From NCBI RefSeq assembly GCF_032362555.1, contig NC_083531.1, forward strand, positions 806,001 to 870,000: a stretch of 64,000 bases of DNA, in the 5' to 3' direction. The DNA is from Amyelois transitella (Eukaryota; Arthropoda; Insecta; Lepidoptera; Pyralidae). The notes below the pieces were generated by a model that was not told the DNA's origin, made no database searches, and saw only the letters and a program-made list of their open reading frames with translations. Of the stretch, positions 42,901-48,753 are shown in pieces. Position 1 is the first letter of the stretch. Every line of letters starts with the position of its first letter. The position numbers and the translations under genes are program-made.

Positions 42901-44799
42901 TTATATTTTTTTTTTGTTTAACAAGAAAACTTTATTAAAATATTAAAAAAAAATTATTTTCTTTTATCTTTTTTTTTGTTTACATACATACTTAGCTAAA
43001 ATGTATTATACATTACCTGTGTTAACTTCTATGTAGCTCTCAATATAGCTGCCGCTTTTCACCAACAACTCTGTGCTGAGATCTGGCTCGCAGAGGAACG
43101 AGGACTCCTCTGGCAGCGTCTCGTTCTTACCCTGGGACTTCCTCCCTCTTCTCCGTCCTGCGACAGAAGAATTAACGATCAAACAGACTGGTCCCACTCC
43201 TGGTTAGGTGGCGATTTGAAACATACATACACACAAGTGGATTTTTTTTCCGTGCGGTTCCCGGCACCAGTACATAAAAGAATAGGACCACTCCATCTCG
43301 AACCCATGGATGTCGTAAAAGGCGACTAAGGGATAGGCTTACAAACTTGGGTTTCTTTTTTTAGGCGATAGGCTAGTAACCTGTCACTATTTAACACTCA
43401 ATTCTATCATTAAGCCAAACAGCTGAACGTGGTCCGTCAGACTTTTCGAGATTGTTGGCTCTGTCTACCCCGCGAGGGATAAAGACGTGAATATGTATGT
43501 ATGAGAGTCAAATAGTGACAGGTTGCTAACACAAAAACCACCCAAGTGATCCCTATCGAACTGACTGCCTCCTGCTACTTAATCTAAATATGTAGCGACG
43601 ACAAAATAAAAGAATACAAATCTGTTGATGTGTTTGTTACTTGTTCACAGTTAAACCACTCGAGCGATCTTCGTGAATTTTTAAACTATTATCAGTTCAT
43701 AAACAATCAACCAATATTAACTAGCAACTTGCCACTATTTGAATCTCAATTCTATCATTGAGCCTAACAACTGAACGTGGCTTATTGGTCTTTTCCAGAC
43801 AGTTGGCCCTGTCCACCCCGCAAGGGATATAGACGTGATTATATGTATGTACCAAACAATATTATAAATGTAATATTCGATCAGTGAGTATCCAAATTAC
43901 GGAACAACTTTTATTAAAACAAAATATCTACATATAAGCGTAATAAACAATTTTTTAGCCAAATAAATGAAGTTCATGATGTGAACACTTCACATATTCA
44001 ACTTGGTATCATTTTGTAAAAGGCGTTTTGGACTCGCCCAAACAATGTGATAATTATGTGCTCCGTTTTAACTCAGACAGTTTCTTTTATTGATGCGATT
44101 ATTCCACTTATATTTCAGTTGTTGTGAAATTTAATATTTCGTCATCAAAACAAAAAATTAGTCATGCCTTTTTCGCGGATGACGTGGAACGTGCAGCATA
44201 CACGTCATTATCAACAACACATACATACATATTATCATAATATATGCCGTGTGATTCCCCGGCACTAATACAACAAAGAATAGGACCACTTTACTCTTTC
44301 CCGTGGATGTCGTAAAAGGCGACTAAAGGATAGGCTTATAAAGTTGGTATTCTTTTTTTTGGCGATGGGCTAGCAACCTGTCACTATTTGAATCTCAATT
44401 CTATCCTCAAGCCGAAAAGCTGAACGTGGCCTATCAGTCTTTTTTTTTCAATTATTGTGGCACAAATAGTCAAAAATACAGACAGAATTACAAATACAGT
44501 AAACAATATAGTACCTAGACCAAACAGTGCCGATTATGTTTTTGGTGTAGTAATTATAAAAGCATGCTGTTAACAATCAGATGATCAGATCAGTCTTTTC
44601 GGGACTGTTGGCTCTGTCTGCCCCGCAGGGGATGTAGACGTGACTGTGTGTGGTGTGTGTGTGTGTGTGTGTGTGTACCTTTGGGGGCATCAGGCTTTTT
44701 CTTCACAGTGTCCTGTTCCTGTTTGTGTTTCTTCTTATTACTCTGCTTTTGGCTCTGATGGCCGTCCGCTGGATCGAACAGGCTGAAGAATGAATCCAT
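21974..44799 (-). CDS. GTPBP2: GTP-binding protein 2 (translational GTPase), 18 coding exons
   Basis: Coding exons, in transcript order: 44679-44799, 43017-43157, 41985-42363, 40714-40846, 39900-40112, 38678-38771, 37404-37519, 36845-37009, 35401-35562, 34021-34127, 32361-32487, 31469-31583, 28664-28803, 26326-26412, 24902-25075, 23955-24050, 22500-22627, 21974-22016; phases agree, ~846 aa. GTPBP1/2 are EF-Tu-like GTPases linked in mammals to rescue of stalled ribosomes with Pelota. Residues 1-250 are charged and low complexity; then [20 protein letters not shown]-loop GANEAGKST (345-353), G3 DLAGH (428-432) and G4 SKCE (484-487). Domain II has [10 protein letters not shown] and [15 protein letters not shown], closer to GTPBP2 than GTPBP1; the end has [13 protein letters not shown] and [10 protein letters not shown]. 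Exon 13 uses a GC donor; all other introns are GT-AG. Exons 8 and 13 are followed by tandem copies of themselves. An acceptor sits 2 bases before the ATG, so a 5' non-coding exon exists upstream. Confidence 0.93.
22060..22335. repeat. Inverted pair of family A copies
   Basis: A plus-strand copy (22066-22240, from CCTGTGGTTCCCGACACC) meets a minus-strand partial copy (22243-22328, GAAGAATCCCAAG to AGTGGTCCTATTC) head to head, making a potential hairpin in the last GTPBP2 intron. Confidence 0.7.
22352..22412 (-). repeat. LINE family C tail fragment
   Basis: AAAATCACGCCTCTTTCCC...GGAGACTACCTC-type sequence, about 60 bases only. Confidence 0.65.
22650..22860 (+). repeat. Family E copy
   Basis: From GTTGAAGTTGACGTCG with GAAAATGCTGCAGTGCAG to the A/T-rich end AATAAATAAAAATTTTG, directly 5' of the acceptor of GTPBP2 coding exon 17. 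Confidence 0.6.
22945..23200 (-). repeat. Family A copy
   Basis: CATACATATGATCACG to GGTGCCGGGAACCACACGGC; near full length, GTPBP2 intron. Confidence 0.75.
23355..23565 (-). repeat. Family A, 5' truncated
   Basis: Ends within CGACATCCATGGGAAAGAG; the 5' inverted-repeat end is missing. Confidence 0.7.
23653..23912 (+). repeat. Family A copy, full length
   Basis: GTGCCGTGTGGTTCCCGGC to GACGTGACTATATGTATATATG, about 40 bases from a GTPBP2 exon (23955-24050). Confidence 0.78.
24128..24390 (-). repeat. Family A copy, full length
   Basis: (CATA)n, GGTCACGTCTATATCCC to GGTGCCGGGAACCACACGG. Confidence 0.78.
24630..24812. repeat. Helitron-type 3' end and 20-bp inverted repeat
   Basis: ACTAGCTGTTGCCCGC at 24630 looks like a Helitron 3' end on the minus strand. 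Downstream, 24694-24713 and 24792-24811 are exact 20-base reverse complements (ATTAATCAAAAACTCGCGAG and its complement), possibly the ends of a tiny inserted element. Confidence 0.5.
25500..25745 (+). repeat. Family A copy, 5' end degenerate
   Basis: AAAAGAATAGGAACTCTCC to GACGTGACTATATGTATGTATG; it abuts the family G LINE end. Confidence 0.7.
25740..26275 (+). mobile_element. LINE family G 3' end with SINE B nested inside
   Basis: Matches the 3' UTR at 19579-19845 (GATGGGTCATCCTAATTATAT, then GTATTTACGCATTTTTTT, CGGCATTAAGTCCGCC, AATAAAGTTTAAATAAATAA) but is interrupted by a SINE at 25846-26090. Confidence 0.78.
25846..26090 (+). mobile_element. tRNA-derived SINE (family B), nested in LINE G
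   Basis: CGGCCTCTGTGGCTCAGCGG (box A) and GGTTCGAATCCCGGCC (intact box B) to AATTTGTCCCGTATATATT. One of the best preserved copies in the window. Confidence 0.88.
26555..28731 (-). repeat. 111-bp tandem array derived from GTPBP2 coding exon 13
   Basis: Twenty units at exact 111-bp spacing (the CTGTCCGGGCC landmark occurs at 26555 + 111n, n = 0 to 19). The rightmost unit is the 3' half of the real exon (28664-28803); the other 19 repeat that half ([20 protein letters not shown]), a GCGAGT 5' splice site and ~37 bases of former intron. By eye the 19 units are identical. Unit length is 37 codons and the exon frame stays open through all copies. The leftmost unit ends in CAG followed by ACACAC, so it has no donor. 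The unit is very GC-rich, which also leaves other frames open; those frames are not genes. Confidence 0.93.
28828..29100. repeat. Rearranged family A pair
   Basis: A minus-strand copy (28828-28965), a short plus-strand piece (28977-29012, GTAAAAGGCGACTAAGGG), then minus-strand again (29018-29100, to GGTGCCGGGAACCACACG). The inversion makes a short hairpin. Just upstream (transcript sense) of GTPBP2 coding exon 13. Confidence 0.65.
29115..29450 (+). repeat. Family F copy
   Basis: GGCACAGGTTTAAATCCCACC to CGGGCTCGTCTCCAGAG, nearly the full length of the copy at 11208. Confidence 0.65.
29485..30883. mobile_element. piggyBac-like non-autonomous element, 1399 bp
   Basis: Flanked by TTAA on both sides (29481-29484 and 30884-30887). 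Imperfect terminal inverted repeats: CCTTTTCAGCGCCAAAG at the left and, in complement, CCCTTTCCACGCCAAGAG at the right. TTAA target sites and CCY termini are piggyBac traits. Inside, 16-base palindromes based on GTCTGATATATCAGAC recur, each usually preceded by CGCCAA (about 29501, 29546, 29773, 30043, 30596). No transposase frame. Lies in a GTPBP2 intron. Confidence 0.75.
30930..31350 (+). repeat. Family E copy, longest
   Basis: GTAAATTGACGTCCGATG, GCAGTGTAGTTTGTTCCGCC, GTGACGTCAA, then a downstream part (GGATACAAAGTATC, AATAAATAAAAATTTT) that appears alone elsewhere, e.g. near 41215. Confidence 0.6.
31650..31890 (-). repeat. Family A copy, diverged
   Basis: GCTCCCTTGCGGAGTGGAC to GAGCCGGAAACCACACGGC. 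Confidence 0.65.
32040..32165 (+). repeat. Family A, 5' truncated
   Basis: ATCTCAATTCTATCATC to GACGCGACTATATGTATGTATG. An unrelated LINE-like tail (GAATAAACGATTTTATC) follows at 32170-32255. Confidence 0.65.
32528..32605 (-). repeat. Family A fragment
   Basis: CATACATACATATGATCACG to GACTGATAGGCCAC, starting 40 bases after a GTPBP2 exon (32361-32487). Confidence 0.65.
32668..32783 (+). repeat. LINE family C fragment
   Basis: AAAGGGTCAGGTCAAAAG to GATGAAGCGAAG, then an internal deletion that joins directly to ATTTTATGTATGTATG. Confidence 0.65.
32785..33015 (-). repeat. Family A copy, near full length
   Basis: TATCCCTTGCGGGGTGGAC to GGTGCCGGGAACCACACGGC. Confidence 0.75.
33018..33125 (-). 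repeat. Family E fragment
   Basis: GGATACTTCGTATCGCTTAA, GTTGACGTCAAATAAATTAC, AACTAAGTTTACTAC; truncated. Confidence 0.55.
33175..33414 (-). mobile_element. tRNA-derived SINE (family B)
   Basis: Minus-strand copy with intact box B (complement GGGATTCGAACCCGGG) and a left-hand tail ATATGAACGGGATAAATT. GTPBP2 intron. Confidence 0.85.
33465..33500 (+). repeat. Helitron D 5'-end fragment
   Basis: TCTATACTAATATTATAAAG followed by CTGAAGAGTTTGTTTG, then unrelated sequence. Confidence 0.6.
33716..33925 (+). repeat. Family A copy, diverged
   Basis: GGGCCGTGTTGTTCCCG to GGGATAAAGACGTGATTA. Confidence 0.65.
34165..34199 (-). repeat. SINE B tail fragment
   Basis: AAATATATACGGGACAAATT followed by ACACAGATTGAGT only. 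Confidence 0.6.
34307..34870 (-). mobile_element. SINE B split by a LINE C insertion
   Basis: The tail part is at 34307-34440 and the tRNA-like head at 34750-34870 (complement of box B, GGGATTCGAACCCGGG). They are separated by a LINE C fragment with GAACATCCA present on both sides of the break, consistent with a target duplication. Confidence 0.8.
34448..34749 (+). mobile_element. LINE 3' end (family C), longest copy
   Basis: Extends further 5' than the other copies and encodes [20 protein letters not shown], then, after a frame change, [18 protein letters not shown]. The motif LRWFG(H/Y)VERM is typical of endonuclease-RT C-termini of RTE-like LINEs. Ends at the stop in GAGGCGTGA and TTTTATGTATGTATG. 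Confidence 0.78.
35594..35740 (-). repeat. LINE family C fragment
   Basis: CATACATACATAAAATTACG to AAGCTCGGCGGTTTCGGGTA. Confidence 0.7.
35790..36062 (+). repeat. Family A copy with internal duplication
   Basis: AAAGGACCACTCCATCTC to GATAAAGATGTGATTATATG and an (ATGA)n tail. The GCTGAACGTGG..CTTTTCAAGAC part occurs twice. The tail stops 12 bases from the last copy of the 153-bp GTPBP2 array. Confidence 0.7.
36080..36937 (-). repeat. 153-bp tandem array derived from GTPBP2 coding exon 8
   Basis: Six copies of the 3' part of the exon at exact 153-bp spacing (the CACCACGAGC landmark, complement of the exon end plus donor, is at 36077, 36230, 36383, 36536, 36689 and 36842). The rightmost copy is the true exon end. 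Each copy carries the G3 region ([20 protein letters not shown]), the end YAMLV and a GTGAG donor. The ~63 bases between copies (intron-like) contain no stop in the exon frame, so the frame is open across all six (51 codons per unit). Copies differ at several positions, e.g. Gly-His-Ser against Gly-Arg-Ser. Confidence 0.93.
37130..37370 (-). repeat. Family A copy, internal deletions
   Basis: CATACATATGTACATATC to GCTGCCGGGAACCACTC; lacks the CGACATCCATGG block. Confidence 0.65.
37600..37755 (+). repeat. Helitron-like fragment, second subfamily
   Basis: ACATCCTACCGATTACGG to CGGACGAAGTCGCGGG and CCTCTAG before T; related on the opposite strand to 11640-11875. Confidence 0.6.
37756..37935 (-). 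repeat. LINE family C fragment
   Basis: CATAAAATCACGCC to GACCTGACCCTTTGCC and AGATCAAGATACA; the encoded C-terminus is frameshifted. Confidence 0.7.
37985..38125 (+). repeat. Family A, 5' truncated
   Basis: GATTCTTCTTTTAAGCGATG to GATATAGACGTGATTATA. Confidence 0.65.
38371..38602 (-). mobile_element. tRNA-derived SINE (family B)
   Basis: AAATATATACGAGACAAATT to CGCCACAGAGGCCG; box B has one change (CGGATTCGAACCCGAG). Confidence 0.85.
38840..39065. repeat. Unnamed repeat shared with 63790-63850
   Basis: The block GGCGGAAGATCTTCC, TTTGGTGGCTGTCGAGCCG, ACATCGCTCCCGCTA recurs in reverse complement near the right edge of the window. Non-coding; the borders are uncertain. Confidence 0.5.
39165..39365 (+). 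repeat. Family F copy, partial
   Basis: AACCGATGCTCTTACGG, GAGGAAACCTGCACATTC to GTGCTCCTCTCCAGAG. Confidence 0.6.
39606..39850 (+). mobile_element. Helitron (family D), 3' end degraded
   Basis: TACTCATATTAAAAAGC, GAACGCACTAATCTCAGG, AACTATAAGGAGCAAAG to ATTCAACGCGGACACAGCTTC; the hairpin is partly lost. Next to GTPBP2 coding exon 5 (39900-40112). Confidence 0.65.
40435..40697 (-). repeat. Family A copy, full length
   Basis: CATACATACAAATAGTCACG to GGGGAACCACACGGC; ends about 17 bases from GTPBP2 coding exon 4 (40714-40846). Confidence 0.75.
40860..41115 (-). repeat. Family A copy, full length
   Basis: TACATATGGTCACGTC to GGTGCCGGGAACCACACGGC, starting 14 bases from GTPBP2 coding exon 4. 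This exon is therefore sandwiched between two family A copies in the same orientation. Confidence 0.78.
41605..41655. repeat. Short imperfect palindrome
   Basis: CTCAAATAATGCCTTA at 41608 is matched by TAAGGCATTATTTGAG ending near 41652. Potential hairpin in a GTPBP2 intron. Confidence 0.6.
41668..41848 (+). repeat. LINE 3' end (family C)
   Basis: AAAGGACGTCCTGGTAAAGG to GAGGCGTGAGTTTATGTATG, with the encoded C-terminus in frame. Confidence 0.75.
42385..42585 (-). repeat. Family A, 5' truncated
   Basis: ATAGTCACATCTATTTCC to ACGACATCCATGGGAAAGAG. Confidence 0.68.
42586..43000. other. AT-rich GTPBP2 intron sequence
   Basis: Contains a palindrome at about 42587-42625 (AAATATTTTACGTTTTA and its complement) and long T-rich runs. 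No gene. Confidence 0.5.
43250..43500 (+). repeat. Family A copy, full length
   Basis: CCGTGCGGTTCCCGGCACC to GACGTGAATATGTATGTATG. Confidence 0.75.
43725..43850 (+). repeat. Family A, 5' truncated
   Basis: TAGCAACTTGCCACTATTTG to GACGTGATTATATGTATG. Confidence 0.68.
44245..44655 (+). repeat. Family A copy split by a nested insertion
   Basis: The 5' part runs 44245-44440 (GCCGTGTGATTCCCCGGC on) and the 3' part 44587-44655. Between them is a ~145-bp insert beginning with a T-run; ATCAGTCTTTT is repeated at both borders, as expected for a target duplication of a minus-strand LINE fragment. Confidence 0.7.
44644..44676 (+). repeat. (GT)n microsatellite at a 5' splice site
   Basis: On the transcript (minus) strand this is a (CA)n run directly after the donor of GTPBP2 coding exon 1 (AAAG|GTACACAC). 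It is also the tail of the split family A copy. Confidence 0.85.
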
Positions 44800-44869
44800 T
44801 TCTGTAACAAAACATTTTACATGATAAAGTATTAATCTAATTATTCTTATCACTACATAGTATAAAACA

Positions 44870-45033
44870 AAGTCGCTATTTTAGTCTGTCTGTATGCTTA
44901 AATCTTTAAAATTACGCATCGGATTTTGATGCTGTTTTTTGTAACAGGTAGAGTGATTCAAGAGGAAGGTTTTTATGTATAATTTTTTTCCGAATTTTGC
45001 ACCCGTGCGAAGTCGGGGCGGGTCGCTAGTTAT
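44870..45033 (+). mobile_element. Short Helitron-like element
   Basis: Body GCATCGGATTTTGATGC, GGAAGGTTTTTATG and 3' end GCGAAGTCGGGGCGGGTCG then CTAG before T. The terminus is Helitron-like; the 5' end is unclear. Confidence 0.5.
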
Positions 45034-45189
45034 GTATAATCGAAGTATGTAAGCCTAAAACTAAATTGTTACCTACACGTTATAGATATACAGTTTTATT
45101 TGTTGTGTTAAATTAGTAACTTTAAATGAGACTGACTGCAGTCAAACTGAAACAGTTTTGCGGAATATTGTTTAAGTTTATAATGAATA

Positions 45190-45345
45190 TTGTGTAGTAA
45201 ATAAATAAATTTAAAAAAAATATGGATATCTATTTATTAATTGAAACTTTCTTACACAAAATACAAATGTATAGCACAATTGGCGGACTTTATGCTAGAA
45301 GTATTATCTACCAGTCAGCCGTTGCTCTGACAGAGAACTTTATGT
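45190..45345 (-). repeat. LINE 3'-end fragment (family G-like)
   Basis: AAATAAATAAATTT, then ATTGGCGGACTTTATGC and CCAGTCAGCCG, a diverged complement of the family G 3' UTR. Confidence 0.5.
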
Positions 45346-45404
45346 GGGGGATATCATATAACAATTATAAAATATTCATCATTCATTCATCAATGAAAAA
45401 CAAC

Positions 45405-45660
45405 CCGTGGTTTCCGTTATTTTAGAATAGAACCACTCCGTATTATTCCCATGGACATCGTTAAAGACGACTAAGGAATAGGCTTTCGAACTCGGTCGGT
45501 TCCTCTTGTAGGCGATGGGCTAACAACCTTTAACTAACTTATTTGAATCTCAATTCCATCATAAAGCCGTGCTGCTGAGCGTGACCTGTCAGTCTTTTCG
45601 AGATTGTTGGCCCTGCCTACCCCGCGAGGGATATAGACGTGACTATATCCTATGTATGTA
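45405..45660 (+). repeat. Family A copy, degenerate
   Basis: AACCCGTGGTTTCCG to GATATAGACGTGACTATATCC. Confidence 0.62.
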
Positions 45661-45764
45661 TATAATCGAAATAGATAACTAAATACTTATATCTTATAAT
45701 TAATTATTATTTTAGATTTGAATCTTCATTAATGTTATTACCTGAACAAATTATCTATAGGTAC

Positions 45765-45885
45765 TAATATTATAAAGCTGAAGAGTTTGTTTGTTTGTTT
45801 GAACGCTCTAATCGCAGGAGCTACTGGTTTAAATTGAAAAAAATGTTTTGTGTTAAATAGACCATTTATCGAGGAATTTATTTTA
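45765..45885 (+). repeat. Helitron D fragment
   Basis: TACTAATATTATAAAGCTG to AATAGACCATTTATCGAGG; the 3' part is missing. Confidence 0.65.
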
Positions 45886-46904
45886 TATTATAATACAGGC
45901 CCTAAAAGACTCTGCGTATTGGTAACTTGCTTAATAATCCACGATAATTTTAGATTTCAAACATTTGGCACAGTCACAAATGTTTATAAACTATACAAGA
46001 AACAGCTTTGTAGTTATGATAATCATACAAAAGTCATCCAAGTCGGTAAGGTTAAATTAATTACTAATAATCTCAGTTGCACACTTGACTACTAGGTTTC
46101 TTAACCTAGACTGCTTTTTCAATATATATTTTTTTTTCATTATCTTCGGCATTGTTAGATTTAATTTACGTAGACTTGTATATTCCCAGATAGCACGGGA
46201 GGCAGTCAGGATTTTTTCTTTCGCCCAGTATAGGTACCTTAAAATACGCAAACCCTGAATTCAAAAATAGAATCTGAATGGAATTGGAGAGTAAACCTGC
46301 AGAACTAAAATAGCATTTTTTACAGTTTGTTTACGCGCGTTATTTTTGGCGCGAATATGTTGGCATTGGCAGCCATTACGATATAAGAACTATTTGGCGC
46401 GATACCCTAACTTGCACGAAATTATCCAACTTTACATTTTATTTGCTTTCTTTGCCAAAAATATTTTAATATATACTAAATTATAGGTACCTATTATATT
46501 GATGCTGTTTATCGATCTATCGATGTTTCTAACATCCTAATTTCGGCGGCCCCCTATGTAGGTACAGACCAATATATAGGTACAACTTATTATGTTTATA
46601 ACTAATCTTGGTATACAATAATAACTGATTATGTTTACGACATCAATGGAAAAGATTTGGAAGAAGACAAAGGTATAAAAATAAATCAATTGTAATTATC
46701 ACAATCACAATGTAGGATTAGTTGTAAATTGGAATATGGGAAGGGTAAGGCCTAAATAAATGCAAATAAACTGATCAAGTGTGTTTGTCTGTTTTGCTTT
46801 CGCGCCCAAACCACAGTAGTGATTTTGATGAAATTTGATATTGAGATATACCTAGTTGACCATGAAGAAGAACAAAGGCTACAAATATGATTAAATTATT
46901 GGAA

Positions 46905-47170
46905 TATTTTGTGCCGTGTTGTTCCCAGCACCAGTACAAAAAAGAATCGGACCACTCCATCTTTTTCCCATGGATGTCGTAAAAGGCGACTAAGGGATAG
47001 GCTTACATACTTGGGATTCTTTTTTTAGGCGATGGGCTAGCAACCTGTCACTATTTGAATCTCAATTCTATCATTAAGCCAAATAGCTGAGCGTGGCCTA
47101 TCAGTCTTTTCACGACTGTTGGCTCTGTCTACCCCGCAAGGGAGATAGACATGGCTATATGTATGTATGT
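46905..47170 (+). repeat. Family A copy, full length
   Basis: TGTGCCGTGTTGTTCCCAGC to GACATGGCTATATGTATGTATG. An eroded second fragment follows at 47225-47375. Confidence 0.75.
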
Positions 47171-47375
47171 ATTTTTAATGACATTCAAAAGTTAATTTTC
47201 ATGATATGAATAACATTATGATGAAACTACCATAATGTGATGAGCTCGCAACCTGTCAATATTAGAATCTCAATTCCACAATGCAGCCAAACAACTGAAT
47301 ATGGCCTTTCAATATTTTAGAGACGCAAGGGATATACATAGATGTGAATTTAAGTATGTTTATATGTATGTTACT

Positions 47376-48753
47376 TCAGCAGCAACTGTCACGAACAAAA
47401 AAAAACTAATGGACAAGGTATGTACACTGTACAGGTATTTAATATAGTGGAATGAACAAATTAGTTCTAAACTTAAATTTATTTTATTTTTAAATATTTC
47501 TTTTCATCATAATATTTTATAATTATTACAATATTTAATCACATCAATATTCATTACCCAACAAAACATTCCTCATATGCAATAATTTACTATAAAGGTA
47601 GTTGTGCAGTGCAATATCACAAATTATTACATCAAATAAAATTTATCTATCTTGTAAACAGCAAATGAATTTCTTTTACAACTAAGTAGATTATTTTTTT
47701 TTTAATTTAACTTGACTTATATTAATGAAAAGTAAGAAGGTAAATAAAAAAAAAAAACAGAATATTAATCTTTATGTTGTTTAAACTTTGGATATACCAA
47801 CATAAAAATTAAATAATAAAGAACCAAAGAAAATTAAATAAAATGTAGGTAGGTACATACATTATAAAGATTTGCAATCATAACGCGCGTGTAAGAATAG
47901 TTTTGTAATAACGCAAGGTTGTTACGAAATGCATACATATTAGAAAGGCAAAATAATAAATTCGCGCTATAAGAGATTACAATAGACTTTATTAAACTAA
48001 TTTATGTAGGTATTTTTAAAGTAAAAAATAGAATCAAAAATTCAAAAAAGGAATGTTTTCACTACATTTATATATTTTTTATTATAAAAAAAAGAGTAAG
48101 GATACTCACAAACAGCTGCTTTGTAGGTTCAAGGTCGGCGAGGAAACTGGCTCACTGTTACCAAGAGGACTGCTATAGCGTTTGTGAGTCAACAAAATCG
48201 TACACAAACAAGGGAACAATGCCAAAATTTAATGACGTAAAAGATAAAGAAGCAACAACTGTTTAAATACAAAAGTAGATAACGAATATCATAGTGGATA
48301 GCTTTAGGCAAGTCTACTTTGGTTTCACTGCTTCAACAACAACCGTTTCACTAAATTATGATTTTTGTCAACATGCTATGATTATGTATTTGCAGACGAC
48401 TACAATACACTTAAAAATTCAAAAATATTTTGATAAATTATAGGTAATGTATGTACCTATGAGTTTATAAAGATTTCCCGGATTGTTCTACGGTTTCGTT
48501 CGGTTCCGTTCCGTTCCGTTTTGCAAACAAACATTTGACTTAACAAAATATCAACTATCAACCTTGCTGCTGACATTGACATTTTGTTTCCTTGTGCGTT
48601 GTAGGTACTATTGACTGAACTACTTGCATCCATGACCAAAAAAAAAATACTGCCAATGTCAACATGATATAAAGTAAACTTTGTTTTGTTTTGATTTTTG
48701 CGGTTTTTGCCGGGATTTTAAACTAAATAGATTTTATTTAATAACTAGGAATA
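47376..48753. other. Intergenic zone between GTPBP2 and RNASEH2C; putative shared promoter
   Basis: GTPBP2 (minus) and RNASEH2C (plus) diverge here. No coding frame was recognised. On the minus strand near 48100-48180, a segment ending GCAGCTGTTT followed by GTGAGTATCC could be the GTPBP2 5' non-coding exon with its donor. A (TTCCG)n-like run lies at about 48495-48520. Confidence 0.4.
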
